This document shows, in pieces, positions 16,749 through 25,993 of a stretch of DNA of 44,422 bases (position 1 is its first letter; the number at the start of each line of letters is the position of its first letter). The DNA lies in the NCBI GenBank assembly GCA_003597935.1, contig QZJT01000003.1:1-44422 (forward strand), given 5' to 3'. The stretch comes from Phycisphaerales bacterium. Its GTDB lineage: Bacteria; Planctomycetota; Phycisphaerae; UBA1845. Below the pieces are notes generated by a model, which did not search any database, was not told the origin of the DNA, and saw nothing but the letters and a program-made list of their open reading frames with translations. The translations under genes were made by a program, and so were the position numbers.

Positions 16749-17933
16749 ATGGGGCGCGGCGTTCGTTTCATCATTCTCAACGACGATGAGCGGTTCGGCG
16801 CCGAGCTGCGCGGGCTGCTGACGCAGTTCGACGGCGTCAAGATCGTCGCCGAAGTCGACCAGCCCGCTCTACTGCGGCAAACCATCGAGCACATCCCGGC
16901 TGAAGTGCTGCTGGTCCACCTCGATCCCAACCCGGACCTGGTGCTCCCGGTCGCCGGCGACATCGCCGCGGACCTGCCGCACCTTCCCGTCTTCGCGGTG
17001 TCGGAGTCGACCGACGGACAGTTGATCCTGAACGCGATGCGCAAGGGGCTGCGCGAGTTCCTGACCAAGCCCATCGATCCGCAGACCTTTGCCGAAGCCC
17101 TGGATAAGATCGCCCACGGCGCCGGACCGGCCCCGCCGCAGGGCAAGCTCATCACGGTGCTGGGCGCGTCCGGCGGGGCGGGCGCCACCATGCTGGCCAC
17201 CAACCTGGCGTGTGAACTGGCGGATCTCAGCGAGGGCCGCGTGTCGCTGATCGACCTCGACTACCGCTTCGGGCAGGTGGCGACGTTTCTGGACCTGGAA
17301 CCGACTTATACGCTGGCGGACCTGTGCGGCTCCGTGGAGCACACCGACCAGCAGATGATCGAAAGGGCGCTGGTGAAGCACGACAGCGGCGTCCGCGTGC
17401 TCAGCCGCCCGGCGACCTTCACCCAGGCCGAGTCGATCACCGCCGCGGACTGCGTCGGCGTGCTGTCTACCCTGGTGCAGGTCAATGACTACGTGGTGGT
17501 GGACGGTCCGATACGCTTCGACCCCCACGCCCAGTCGGTGCTCGATCTGGCCGATACGAACCTGCTTATTGTACAGTTATTGGTGCCGAGCGTGCGCAAC
17601 GCGGTGCGCATCCTGGAGGGCATGCGCGAGGCGGGTTACAACCTGGAGCGGACCCGGCTGGTGTGCAACCGGGTGGGCAAGGAATCGTCCCATCTGTCGC
17701 CGCGCGACGTGATGGGAACGGTGAACTTCCGTTCGTGCAGCATCGTCCCGGACGACTGGGAGGCCGTGGGGGGGGCCATCAACCTCGGCATGCCGCTGAG
17801 TGCGCACTGTCCGAAAAACAAGGTCCGCCAGGCGATCCGAGAACTGGCCGAACAGCTCCACAGCCCGCCGGAAGAGGTCGATGAGAAGCTTGGCGCCAAG
17901 AAGGGGTTGATGGGGAGAATCTTCGCGCCGTGA
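16749..17933 (+). CDS. cpaE: pilus localisation ATPase CpaE/TadZ (MinD/ParA-like)
   Basis: 394 residues. An N-terminal atypical receiver-like domain (about 1-120: FIILNDDERFGAELRGLLTQ, then LREFLTKPIDP) lacks a clear phospho-Asp cluster, as usual in TadZ. A MinD/ParA-like domain follows from about 130: ITVLGASGGAGATMLATNLA (deviant Walker A with no lysine in the K-GG-GKT positions), VSLIDLDYRFGQVATFLDLE, and later VVVDGPIRFDPHAQSVLDL. The family places the Tad machinery at a pole or focus in the cell. The missing Walker lysine suggests weak or no ATP hydrolysis, a feature reported for TadZ in general. The start follows a purine-rich site (GGGAGGATCGTAGGACGAG). Confidence 0.92.
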   Translation: MGRGVRFIILNDDERFGAELRGLLTQFDGVKIVAEVDQPALLRQTIEHIPAEVLLVHLDPNPDLVLPVAGDIAADLPHLPVFAVSESTDGQLILNAMRKGLREFLTKPIDPQTFAEALDKIAHGAGPAPPQGKLITVLGASGGAGATMLATNLACELADLSEGRVSLIDLDYRFGQVATFLDLEPTYTLADLCGSVEHTDQQMIERALVKHDSGVRVLSRPATFTQAESITAADCVGVLSTLVQVNDYVVVDGPIRFDPHAQSVLDLADTNLLIVQLLVPSVRNAVRILEGMREAGYNLERTRLVCNRVGKESSHLSPRDVMGTVNFRSCSIVPDDWEAVGGAINLGMPLSAHCPKNKVRQAIRELAEQLHSPPEEVDEKLGAKKGLMGRIFAP

Positions 17934-18019
17934 TCGGGGGCGGCGGCCGTGCGCGCCGCAGGGGCCTGGGGACACCGGGTGCGGGCCGCTGGCCGTCGCC
18001 CGCGATGGAGTGAGAAACG

Positions 18020-19420
18020 ATGTTCGGAAAGAGGGCGAGCGGAGCGGTGGCCAAGGCGCCGCGGCCGGCGGCGGCCAAGGCGGAGACGGAGTCTGCCGCC
18101 GCAACCAAACCCTCGCCCAAGGTCTCGCGCGAGAAGATCGAGCGCTTCAATGAACTCAAGACGCAGCTTCACCGCAAGCTGATCGACAAGCTCGATCTGA
18201 CGCGGATGGTCGGCGACGAGGACAACCTGCGCGAGCAGGTCAAGGAGGTCGTCACCGGGCTGGCCGATCAGGAAAACACGCTGCTGAACTACGCCGAGCG
18301 GCAGCGGCTGATCGCGGAGGTGCTCGACGAGACCTTCGGCCTGGGACCGCTCGAAATCCTGCTGAAGGACGCCTCCATATCGGACATTCTGATCAACGGT
18401 CCGCGGCAGGTGTACGTCGAGCGCAGCGGCCGGCTGGAACTGACGGCCGTCGAGTTCCGCGACAACGCCCACCTCATGCACGTGATCGACAAGATCGTCA
18501 GCGCCGTGGGCCGCCGCTGCGACGAAGTCTCGCCGATGGTGGACGCCCGCCTCAAGGACGGCAGCCGCGTCAATGCCATCATCCCCCCGCTGGCCATCGA
18601 CGGGGCCAGCGTCTCGATCCGCCGTTTCGGCAAGGATCCGGTGACCTGGGACGACTACATCGGGTTCAAGTCGGTCACGCCGGAGATGCGCGACTTCCTG
18701 GAGGCGTGCGTCAAGTCGCACCTGAACATCCTGATCGTGGGCGGCACCGGTTCGGGAAAGACCACGCTCCTGAACAACCTCTCGTCGTTCATTCCGGACA
18801 CCGAGCGGATCGTGACCATCGAGGACGCGGCGGAGCTTCAGCTCCGCCAGCCGCACATCGTCCGATTGGAGACGCGTCCGGCCAACATCGAGGGCAAGGG
18901 GCGGATCGCCATCCGCGATCTGCTGATCAACAGCCTGCGCATGCGGCCCGACCGCATCGTGGTGGGCGAGTGCCGCGGTCCGGAGACGCTGGACATGCTC
19001 CAGGCGATGAACACCGGCCACGACGGGTCGCTGACCACGATTCACGCCAACAGCACCCGCGACGCCGTGCAGCGGGTGGAGACGATGGTGATGATGGCGG
19101 GGTTCGAGCTGCCGGTGCGCGCCATCCGCAACCAGTTCGCCTCCGCCGTCCACCTGATCGTCCAGGCCCAGCGCCTTACCGGCGGTCCGCGCAAGGTCGT
19201 CACCATCACTGAGGTGCAGGGCATGGAAGGCGACATCATCACGATGCAGGACATCTTCAAGTTTGAACAGCTTGGCGTTACCTCCAAGGGAAAGGCCTAC
19301 GGCCAGTTCGTGGCCAGCGGCATCAGGCCCAGCTTCCTGGATCGGCTGCAATCGTCCGGGCAGCACGTCGATCCGGCGATCTTCGATCGACAGGTCCTGA
19401 TGACGGATGACGAGGACTAG
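18020..19420 (+). CDS. cpaF: Tad secretion ATPase CpaF/TadA
   Basis: 466 residues. A variable Ala/Lys-rich N-terminus (about 1-40) is followed by the helical N-domain ([20 protein letters not shown]). The core of the type II/IV secretion ATPase then carries the Walker A motif GGTGSGKT at 241-248, an Asp box ([14 protein letters not shown]), a Walker B region ([19 protein letters not shown]) and a His box ([14 protein letters not shown]). As the motor of the Flp pilus it would act at the inner membrane face with TadB and TadC. The gene stop is nine bases before the tadB start. Confidence 0.95.
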   Translation: MFGKRASGAVAKAPRPAAAKAETESAAATKPSPKVSREKIERFNELKTQLHRKLIDKLDLTRMVGDEDNLREQVKEVVTGLADQENTLLNYAERQRLIAEVLDETFGLGPLEILLKDASISDILINGPRQVYVERSGRLELTAVEFRDNAHLMHVIDKIVSAVGRRCDEVSPMVDARLKDGSRVNAIIPPLAIDGASVSIRRFGKDPVTWDDYIGFKSVTPEMRDFLEACVKSHLNILIVGGTGSGKTTLLNNLSSFIPDTERIVTIEDAAELQLRQPHIVRLETRPANIEGKGRIAIRDLLINSLRMRPDRIVVGECRGPETLDMLQAMNTGHDGSLTTIHANSTRDAVQRVETMVMMAGFELPVRAIRNQFASAVHLIVQAQRLTGGPRKVVTITEVQGMEGDIITMQDIFKFEQLGVTSKGKAYGQFVASGIRPSFLDRLQSSGQHVDPAIFDRQVLMTDDED

Positions 19421-19429
19421 GGGTTCACG

Positions 19430-20449
19430 ATGATGACGGTGATCGCGCTAGCCACACAACCCGTGCTTGCGGCCGGCACGCCGCTGCTGACGTTCCTGCT
19501 CCCCATCGCCGGCTCGATGCTGCTGTGCTACGGCGTCTATCAGATCGTCGTGGAATCGCGCACCGCCAGCCAAAAGAAGATCGAAGAGCGTCTCAAGGGC
19601 GTCAAGCGACCGAAATCGGATAAGGAGTCCGCCGTCTCCATCCTGCGCCGCAACGCCGTGGGCGACAGCAAGTCGGTCGCCGACAAGGTGCTCGGCAAGC
19701 TCAGCTTCATGCCCCGGGTGCAGGTGCTGCTGGACCAGGCCGACGTGGACTGGTCGGCCTCTGCCCTCATGGCGCGCCTCTTCACCATCGCGGTCATCGC
19801 GGTGGTGGCGCTGGTGCTGATGGGGTTCAACCTGTGGACGGGGCTGATGTGCGGGCTGGCGGTCATCTTCCTGCCGCTGTTCTGGCTCTCTTATAAGAAG
19901 AAGGCGCGGGTCGCCAAGCTGACCGCCCAGTTGCCGGACGTCTTCGAGATGATGAGCCAGGCGCTGCGGGCCGGCCACTCGCTGGCCAGCGCCGTCCACC
20001 TGATCCACGAGCAGATGCCCAACCCGATCTCGTCCGAGTTCGGCCGCGTCTACCATGAGCAGAACCTCGGCCTCAAACTGGAGGACGCCCTGGTGGGCAT
20101 GGCCGAGCGGCTCGATTCGCTGGACGTCAAGTTCTTCGTCACCGCCGTGCAGATCCAGCGCAGCACCGGCGGAGACCTGGCCGAGGTGATCGACAAGATC
20201 GGCGCCGTCATCCGCTCGCGCATCGAGCTGTTCGGGCTGGTGAAGGGGCTGACGGCGGAAGGGCGGTTATCGGGTTACGTGCTGTTCGCGCTGCCGATGA
20301 TCACGTTCGCGGGGGCGATGATGCTGAATCCGGCCTATGCCCGGATCCTCATCGACGACCCGCGCGGACAGATCATGCTGGTGATCGCGGGCGGCATGCA
20401 GTTGATGGGGCTGGCGATGATCCGCTGGATCGTCAACATCAAGGTTTAG
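19430..20449 (+). CDS. tadB: Tad inner-membrane platform protein TadB
   Basis: 339 residues with the type II secretion F domain. The first membrane helix is at about 18-36 (LLTFLLPIAGSMLLCYGVYQ), a hydrophobic pair at about 120-155 (LFTIAVIAVVALVLMGFNLW, GLAVIFLPLFWLSYKKK) and two more near the C-terminus (LFALPMITFAGAMML, IMLVIAGGMQLMGLAMI). The F-domain motif is QLPDVFEMMSQALRAGHSLA with FVTAVQIQRSTGGDLAEVID. A GTG or ATG at 19430/19433 could both start. It forms the platform with TadC. Confidence 0.94.
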   Translation: MMTVIALATQPVLAAGTPLLTFLLPIAGSMLLCYGVYQIVVESRTASQKKIEERLKGVKRPKSDKESAVSILRRNAVGDSKSVADKVLGKLSFMPRVQVLLDQADVDWSASALMARLFTIAVIAVVALVLMGFNLWTGLMCGLAVIFLPLFWLSYKKKARVAKLTAQLPDVFEMMSQALRAGHSLASAVHLIHEQMPNPISSEFGRVYHEQNLGLKLEDALVGMAERLDSLDVKFFVTAVQIQRSTGGDLAEVIDKIGAVIRSRIELFGLVKGLTAEGRLSGYVLFALPMITFAGAMMLNPAYARILIDDPRGQIMLVIAGGMQLMGLAMIRWIVNIKV

Positions 20450-20491
20450 CGGGTCATCCGTGACGGCCGCGCCGGATTCGGAGTTGCAGCG

Positions 20492-21439
20492 ATGTCGATT
20501 TACGCCATAGCGGTGATGATCGCGTTCAGCCTGGCGCTGATCGTGTATGCCATGTGGCCCAAGGGGGGCGAAGAGCAGGACACCATCAAACGCCGCATGT
20601 CCGGCAAACGCACCGGGCTGGACGAGGCCAACGCCATCCGGCGACGGGCCCGCGAGACCGTCACCAACCGCATGGTCAAGCGGGTGGCCAAGCAGGCCAT
20701 GCGCCCGGTCATGCCCGCCGATGCCGCCGAGATGTCCAAGCTGCGCATCCGCCTGGCCAATGCCGGTTTCCGCCAGGACAACGCCACCACCATGTTCCTG
20801 GCCAGCAAGACGGTGGTGGCGCTCACGGCCGCGGTGGTGGCGGGGCTGTACAGTTGGGCCAAGGGAGACACGCTTGGCAGCATGGGCGGATTCGTGCTGT
20901 TCTGCGGCGCCACCGGGTTCATGGCGCCGAACTTCTGGTTGAAAATGGCGGCCGGCAAACGGCAGGAGTCGGTCCGCAACGGCATCCCGGACGCCCTCGA
21001 CCTGATGGTGATCTCGGTGGAATCCGGCCTGGCCCTGGACGCGGCCGTGCAGCGCGTCGGTGACGAGATGAAGACGGTTCATCCGGTGCTGGCGGAGGAG
21101 TTCCAGATCGTCTCGCTCGAATCGCAGATGGGCATCCCCCGCTCCGAAGCGCTCAGCAACCTGGCCGAGCGCACCGGCGTGCCCGAGGTCCGATCTCTGA
21201 CCGCCATCGTCAACCAGGCCGAGAAGTTCGGCACCAGCATCGCCCGCGCCCTGCGCACCCAGGCCGACACGCTCCGCACCAAACGCCGCCAGCAGGCCGA
21301 GGAACGCGCCCAGAAGACCACCGTCAAGCTGATGGTGCCGCTGGTGCTGTTCATCTTCCCGGCCATCCTGGTGGTGCTGGGCGGCCCCGCGGCGCTGAAG
21401 ATGATCGAGACCATGAGGAACACGCCCGGGCTGTTCTGA
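20492..21439 (+). CDS. tadC: Tad inner-membrane platform protein TadC
   Basis: 315 residues with a type II secretion F domain (GIPDALDLMVISVESGLALD, then VRSLTAIVNQAEKFGTSIAR ALRTQADTLR). Membrane helices are at the N-terminus (YAIAVMIAFSLALIVYAM), middle (TVVALTAAVVAGLYSW; FVLFCGATGFMAPNFW) and C-terminus (LMVPLVLFIFPAILVVLGGP). The domain order and the position after tadB identify TadC. It is the last gene of the locus. Confidence 0.94.
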   Translation: MSIYAIAVMIAFSLALIVYAMWPKGGEEQDTIKRRMSGKRTGLDEANAIRRRARETVTNRMVKRVAKQAMRPVMPADAAEMSKLRIRLANAGFRQDNATTMFLASKTVVALTAAVVAGLYSWAKGDTLGSMGGFVLFCGATGFMAPNFWLKMAAGKRQESVRNGIPDALDLMVISVESGLALDAAVQRVGDEMKTVHPVLAEEFQIVSLESQMGIPRSEALSNLAERTGVPEVRSLTAIVNQAEKFGTSIARALRTQADTLRTKRRQQAEERAQKTTVKLMVPLVLFIFPAILVVLGGPAALKMIETMRNTPGLF

Positions 21440-21463
21440 CGCGCCGGCCGACCGACGCCTGCC

Positions 21464-21485
21464 CAAGTGCAGGGCCCGGCACTTG
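21464..21485 (+). terminator. hairpin after tadC
   Basis: CAAGTGC (21464-21470) pairs with GCACTTG (21479-21485), 25 bases after the tadC stop. Only 7 bp, with no T-tract. It is a weak candidate for the end of the pilus operon. Confidence 0.35.
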
Positions 21486-21787
21486 CCGCACGTTCCGGTC
21501 CAGGTGCATCCTGAAAGGTGGGAGCACGATTTCACGCCTGGAAGCGGGACGTGCTCCGCCGGTGGCGGAGACGCTTCGACAGCGGCGTCCGGGTGTACCT
21601 GGGCCGCTCACTGGGCTGCGGGGACGCGCACGACTGCGCCGGCGGTGACGGCCAGGCGCTCCACGTGCCCCGTCAATCGAACTCCATCCACGTCCACGAG
21701 TGCGTGCGCGTGAATCGACGTCCCGTGGTGAGTGATCGCGCCGGCGCCGGACGGGCGCGCGGCCGCGCGGGCGCACCCGTCGTTCGC

Positions 21788-21904
21788 GGAGGCGTTTCGC
21801 TGGCCGGATTCGCGCTCATGCTCCGTTGGAAGGTCGAAGTCGTCCCCTTGATCGCCGCCGCGGCCGCGCTGGGGATCGTCAGGGCATGGGCGTCGTCGTC
21901 ATAG
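21788..21904 (+). pseudogene. possible fragment of a chromate transporter C-terminus
   Basis: The reading frame ending at 21904 gives SLAGFALMLRWKVEVVPLIA followed by AAAALGIVRAW. A hydrophobic helix, R-W/F-K-V, then VxPxIxAAAxxG is the pattern at the end of ChrA transporter domains. Nothing upstream in the frame (21518-21787) resembles a transporter. So this is at best a remnant of a chrA-like gene, and it may be coincidence. The rest of 21440-22016 shows no gene. Confidence 0.25.
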
Positions 21905-22016
21905 TTGAATCAACCCGCGCCATGCCGCGCCAGCGGCGAGCCACGCCCTGCTTCGCCGCGGAGCGGCGAGCCACCCAGCCGGCCACCCCGGATCCCGCCG
22001 CCGTCAAACATCCGCG

Positions 22017-22298
22017 TCAATCTCTGCCGTCCTTTTCGGGAAGCTGATAGAGCCGGTTGCCTGCGTACTTGAGCCGGCCCTGTTGCACCAGCGCATCCCA
22101 GACGGCCTGCGGGTACTGGTTGGGCGCCATGATGGCCACGATGCCCGACGCCTTGCCGCCGGACATGGCCCCGCGGCCCAGCCGCGACTCGTCGTCGAGC
22201 CGGGCGAGCTTGAGCCGTTTCTTGAACGCTTTCAGCGCCTTGCGCAGCTCCTCCGGGTCGGGCACATCCGACGGTGGTGTTGGTGGGGCTTGTGACAT
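22017..22298 (-). CDS. small hypothetical protein
   Basis: 93 residues with a good ribosome site (CAGGAAGC) eight bases ahead of the ATG. There is no signal peptide or membrane helix. A charged helix (DPEELRKALKAFKKRLKLAR, then LDDESRLGRG) is followed by SGGKASGIVAIMAPNQYPQA and VWDALVQQGRLKYAGNRLYQ. The second half reads like a small winged-helix with a 'YPxxVWDxLVxxGxLxYxGxxLY' pattern that I have an impression of from planctomycete hypothetical proteins, so it is probably a real conserved family. It has no assigned function. Nucleic-acid binding is possible given the basic helix, but is a guess. Confidence 0.7.
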   Translation of the reverse strand: MSQAPPTPPSDVPDPEELRKALKAFKKRLKLARLDDESRLGRGAMSGGKASGIVAIMAPNQYPQAVWDALVQQGRLKYAGNRLYQLPEKDGRD

Positions 22299-22515
22299 GG
22301 CGGTTGCTTCCTGAAAGACCCATCGGCCGGCAGTTTTCTTAATGGGATGTCTATCGCGCCGATTATAGCGGGCGGACCGCCTTACGCGATCACGCGCCGG
22401 CAGGGGGCTGACCGCGCGTGCATGGATTGAACTCGTGCGCGACGTTGTCGCTGCTGGAGTAGTCCGGCTCGACCCACGGCATTGACGAGTCGGTGGCCTG
22501 CCGATCTCAATTCGC

Positions 22516-23106
22516 TCATACCGCCGCCTCCGCGTGGCGCGGCGGCAGGGCCCGCTGGATCAGCGCGTCCGCGACCTCGGCGGCGATGGGGGCCGCCCGG
22601 TTCTGGCGGTCGATCACTTCCAGAACGACCGACCCCTGCATCAGGAGGCTGTACTGTTCGGCGAAGCGGTCGGGGTCCTCGATGCCCGCCTGGTCCGCGA
22701 GGCCCGCCACGATGGCCCGCAGCGCCAGCACGTTGCCGCGGGCGGCGACGTGGCAGGGATCGTTGGGATTCGGGAATTCGCTGCACGCGTGGATAAACAG
22801 GCAGCCGTTGAAGTGAATATCGCTGAACCAGTCCTGCCACAGGTTGAAGACTTCGTAAAGCTGATTGACCGGATCGTCCCCGGCGCGCTCGCGCAGCAGG
22901 GCCGGAAAACGCTTCCGCCAGCGGGCGTCGCGCTTCTGGATGCAGGCCAGGGCCAGCGCCTCCTTGCTCTCGAAGTGGTTGTAGAAGGTGGTCTTGGTGG
23001 TGCCGACGGCGGCGATGATCTGATCCAGACCCGCGGCGTGGAAGCCCTGCTGATAGAACAGATCCAGCCCGGCGTCGATCAGCCGCTCCTTCATGTCGCT
23101 GGCCAT
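22516..23106 (-). CDS. TetR/AcrR family transcriptional regulator
   Basis: 196 residues. The start at 23106 is fixed by AAGGAGA six bases upstream; longer in-frame starts have no such site. The N-terminal helix-turn-helix is AAGLDQIIAAVGTTKTTFYN HFESKEAL (about residues 22-50), the family signature. The C-terminal ligand domain (about 60-190) has a FNGCLFIHACSEFPNPNDP block like that of TetR proteins near YcdC/NemR-type regulators (C-terminal domain TetR_C_16-like in general feel). The operator is probably the palindrome at 23397-23433, about 290 bases upstream between this gene and the divergent secreted-protein gene. A regulated transporter or redox enzyme is not adjacent. Confidence 0.92.
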   Translation of the reverse strand: MASDMKERLIDAGLDLFYQQGFHAAGLDQIIAAVGTTKTTFYNHFESKEALALACIQKRDARWRKRFPALLRERAGDDPVNQLYEVFNLWQDWFSDIHFNGCLFIHACSEFPNPNDPCHVAARGNVLALRAIVAGLADQAGIEDPDRFAEQYSLLMQGSVVLEVIDRQNRAAPIAAEVADALIQRALPPRHAEAAV

Positions 23107-23396
23107 GAGAGTCTCCTTTCGCGGACTCCTCGGCGTCCGGGGGGCCGACGCTCGGCACAAGCTCGAATCGGCGCGCGCCACGGCCGGACCTGAAACCGCA
23201 GGCAGCAATTCCGCCACGTCGATCGGGACCCCTGCATTGTATATCGACGGGGCCGGGGCGCGAACCCCGGCGAACCCGGGCGATACCCTTCGAGAACCAC
23301 CGTCGGCACCGCATCCGCGGCCGGCCTCGTGAACCGCGGGGTGTTCGGCCGCTCCGCGCCACCGGCACCCATGCGATCGCCGTCACGCCCTGCTGC

Positions 23397-23433
23397 TTGA
23401 CTTCAAGTCAACCCAGGTTGACCAGAAGTCAAC
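23397..23433. promoter_or_regulatory. double palindromic operator candidate
   Basis: TTGACTTCAAGTCAA (23397-23411) is a perfect 15-bp palindrome. Five bases on, GTTGACCAGAAGTCAAC (23417-23433) repeats the GTTGAC/GTCAAC half-sites. TetR-family repressors bind palindromes of this size, and the divergent tetR gene starts 290 bases to the left. A TATAGT hexamer at 23456-23461 could be the -10 box of the rightward promoter. Confidence 0.55.
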
Positions 23434-23578
23434 TCCAATCCCCGCATGATCCCGCTATAGTCGGGCGAGGTCATTGCGTTCGCCAATGTGGCGAAGTTCG
23501 TGGACGACATGCCATGAGCCGGCGAGGGTCACGCGTAACTGGCCACGCCTTTCTTACCTGCAACGAAAGGAATTTGCC

Positions 23579-24517
23579 ATGTGCAGAGTCAAGTCTCTCC
23601 TGCTGGCGGTCGCGCTAATCCTGTCGGCGGCGGCCGCCCTGACCGGGCCCGCTGCGGCCCAGACGCCGTTGGGCACGCAGTTCACCTACCAGGGCCAGCT
23701 CCGCATGGAGGGGGAGCCGCTCAACGACAGCGCCGACTTTCTGTTCTCGCTGTGGGACGCGGAGTCGGAAGGCAACATGATCGGCGCGGAGCTTGCGGCC
23801 GAGGGCGTGTCGGTCGTCGAGGGCTTGTTCACCGCCGAACTCGATTTCGGCGCCGCCGTTTTCAACGGCGAGGCCCGCTGGCTTGAAATCGCCGTGCGCA
23901 GCCCGGCCGGGGAGGGTGAGTTCACCACCTTGTCGCCCCGGCAACCGCTGACGGCCACACCCTACGCCATCCAGACCCGCGGCATCTTCGTGAACGAGGC
24001 GGGCGATCGCGTCGGCATCGGGACGCAGTCGCCCGGGTCGTCCCTCGAGGTCAACGGCGGCGTCCGCGCCCGTGGCGGGCCGCCCGGGGGCTTCGGTGTC
24101 AACAACAACGGCTACGCATTCTCTGGCAACGGCGGAGACAACGACTCGGGTCTGTTCAGCCTGGCCAACGGGCAGGTCTCCGTCTACACCGACGGCGCTG
24201 AGCGATTCCGTTTCAGCTCCGCGGGCCTGCGGCTGCCGGACGGGTCAACCCTCAGGTCCGCGCCGACCCCAGCCGCGGTGCCACTGGGCGCGTTCTCCAT
24301 CCCGCCCAACGGACGGTTTACGCTCGGCGTCCGCGTCAACGGCGCGACGCCCGGGATGGGCGTCATCGTCAATCCGCGCAACCGCCTGTTGGAGCGCAAC
24401 GCCATCTCCTACGCATACGTCGAGTCCCAGAACATCGTGGTGTTCGAGATCATCAACCATAGCAATATCCAGGCCAACTACTCCCCCAGCACGTGGGACT
24501 TCACCCTGTTCCAATGA
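23579..24517 (+). CDS. secreted FTYQG-module protein, copy 1
   Basis: 312 residues; AAAGGAA precedes ATG 23579. The signal peptide covers about 1-29 ([17 protein letters not shown], then AAAQ). A module follows (about 35-140) that I would name FTYQG after its start: [29 protein letters not shown], then [34 protein letters not shown] and [16 protein letters not shown]. This is a pattern seen in extracellular proteins of Planctomycetes that often end in an intramolecular chaperone (S74) domain. Here the next part is [20 protein letters not shown], a tail-fibre-like beta repeat, and a Gly-Asn stretch. A unique beta-rich C-terminus (about 225-312: [20 protein letters not shown]) follows. Function unknown, but probably a surface or matrix protein. 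Confidence 0.83.
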   Translation: MCRVKSLLLAVALILSAAAALTGPAAAQTPLGTQFTYQGQLRMEGEPLNDSADFLFSLWDAESEGNMIGAELAAEGVSVVEGLFTAELDFGAAVFNGEARWLEIAVRSPAGEGEFTTLSPRQPLTATPYAIQTRGIFVNEAGDRVGIGTQSPGSSLEVNGGVRARGGPPGGFGVNNNGYAFSGNGGDNDSGLFSLANGQVSVYTDGAERFRFSSAGLRLPDGSTLRSAPTPAAVPLGAFSIPPNGRFTLGVRVNGATPGMGVIVNPRNRLLERNAISYAYVESQNIVVFEIINHSNIQANYSPSTWDFTLFQ

Positions 24518-24641
24518 GTGCAGGGACCGCTTCAGCGGTGAAACTACTGAAGACTCCCGTTGCGGCGGGATCACGATCCGGGGAGCGGGTCATCGGCGGC
24601 GCGCCCAGGCCGGGAGCATCCCGAACATGTGGGAAAACAAG

Positions 24642-24896
24642 ATGAACCGACGAATCGCAGCACTGGCCCTGGCGGCGATGGCCGCCCTGGCGCAAACGTC
24701 GCACGGCACGCAGTTCACGTATCAGGGCCGGCTCAACCTCGACGGCAGCCCGCTGAAGGAGACGGCCGATTTCGAGTTCACGCTGTGGGACGCCTAGACG
24801 GGCGGCGCCCAGATCGGCTCGCTCGCCGCGGCGGACGATGTCGACGTGATCAATGGGCACTTCACCGTCGCGCTGGACTTTGGCCGCATCACCTGA
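24642..24896 (+). pseudogene. FTYQG-module protein interrupted by TAG and truncated
   Basis: From ATG 24642 the frame encodes a signal peptide ([20 protein letters not shown]), then [34 protein letters not shown] at 24795-24797 follows, and the same frame continues without shift through TGGAQIGSLAAADDVDVING HFTVALDFGRIT to a TGA at 24894-24896. The stop falls in the middle of the conserved module, and everything after DFG is missing compared with its two neighbours. It is therefore either a decayed paralogue or, less probably, a read-through product. The ribosome site is poor (GGGAAAACAAG). Confidence 0.7.
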
Positions 24897-24949
24897 ACCC
24901 AGGTCCGCCGCATGCCGCGGCGCGACCCATGAATGAAGGAGTACTATCC

Positions 24950-25993
24950 ATGAAGACGATCCACAACACCGCCCTCTTGCTCCTGGCCGCCACCGTTGTG
25001 GCGGCGCCGGTCTCGGGGCAGGAACCGCTCGGCGGCGGTTTCACCTATCAGGGCCAGATTCGGCGGCAAGGGGAGCCGCTCAATGACTCCGCTGATTTCC
25101 TGTTCACCCTCTGGGACGCAAGCGTGGACGGGAACATGATCGGCGCGGAGCTGGCGGCGGAAGGCGTGCCCGTCAGCGAGGGCCTGTTCACCGCCGAGCT
25201 GGATTTCGGCGCGGCCGCCTTCAACGGCGAGGCCCGCTGGCTCGAAATCGCCGTCCGCAGCCCGGCCGGAGAAGGGGAATACACCCGCCTCAGTCCGCGG
25301 CAGCCGCTGACGGCCACACCCTACAGCCTCCAGACCCGCGGCATCTTCGTGAACGCCGCCGGCAACAGGGTCGGCATCGGGACGCGGTCGCCCGGGTCGT
25401 CCCTCGAGGTCAACGGCGGCGTCCGGGCCCGTGGCGGGCCGCCCGGGGGCTTCGGCGTCAACAACAACGGCTACGCATTCTCCGGCAACGGCGGCGACAA
25501 CGACTCGGGCATGTTCAGCAGCGCCGATGGCCTGCTCCAGTTCTTCACCAACAACCAGGAGCACGTCCGGATCTCCCCGAACGGCAACGTGGGCATCGGC
25601 ACAGACAATCCCGCCCAGAAGCTGGACATCGGCGGTGTGCCGGGAACGGACGGCATCCGCTTTCCCGATGGGACGCTTCAGACCAGTGCGGCGCGCGTCC
25701 GGACCGTCCAGCAGCTCCACCTGGTCCGCGGGTACTGGGAGGGCTTCCTGAACGGCGCCGGGTTCAGCGTGAGCCGACTGGGCCCGGGGGATTATCGCAT
25801 CACCTTCAGTAACCAGTGGGCGTCGGCGCCGACGGTTCTCGTCACTCCCGTTGGTGGTCTCGCCCTGTCGGCCACGGCGACCCCTGAGGGCCCGTCGAAC
25901 AGCAACATCTGGCGCGTCCAGCTCCGCCTCGCGGCGAATGGAACGCCGGTGGACGGCTCCTTTTCGATCCTCGCGATGGGAGTCAGGCAGTAA
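24950..25993 (+). CDS. secreted FTYQG-module protein, copy 2
   Basis: 347 residues; GAAGGAG precedes ATG 24950. The signal peptide is at about 1-23 (LLLLAATVVAAPVSGQ). The FTYQG module occupies about 30-130 ([45 protein letters not shown]). [20 protein letters not shown] and the GNGGDNDSG segment are nearly the same as in copy 1. A second fibre-type repeat follows (VRISPNGNVGIGTDNPAQKL DIGG), then a C-terminal beta domain (about 260-347: GYWEGFLNGAGFSVSRLGPG DYRITFSNQWASAPTVLVTP), a Tyr/Gly-rich jelly-roll-like pattern as in phage tail-fibre tips. The different C-terminal heads on a shared stalk suggest an exchangeable receptor- or ligand-binding part. Presumed surface-exposed. Confidence 0.83.
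   Translation: MKTIHNTALLLLAATVVAAPVSGQEPLGGGFTYQGQIRRQGEPLNDSADFLFTLWDASVDGNMIGAELAAEGVPVSEGLFTAELDFGAAAFNGEARWLEIAVRSPAGEGEYTRLSPRQPLTATPYSLQTRGIFVNAAGNRVGIGTRSPGSSLEVNGGVRARGGPPGGFGVNNNGYAFSGNGGDNDSGMFSSADGLLQFFTNNQEHVRISPNGNVGIGTDNPAQKLDIGGVPGTDGIRFPDGTLQTSAARVRTVQQLHLVRGYWEGFLNGAGFSVSRLGPGDYRITFSNQWASAPTVLVTPVGGLALSATATPEGPSNSNIWRVQLRLAANGTPVDGSFSILAMGVRQ

Noticed and set aside
16749..17100. A true receiver domain at the start of CpaE/TadZ
   Set aside because: No conserved phospho-acceptor Asp with the acidic pair and lysine is present; atypical receivers at this position are usual for TadZ.
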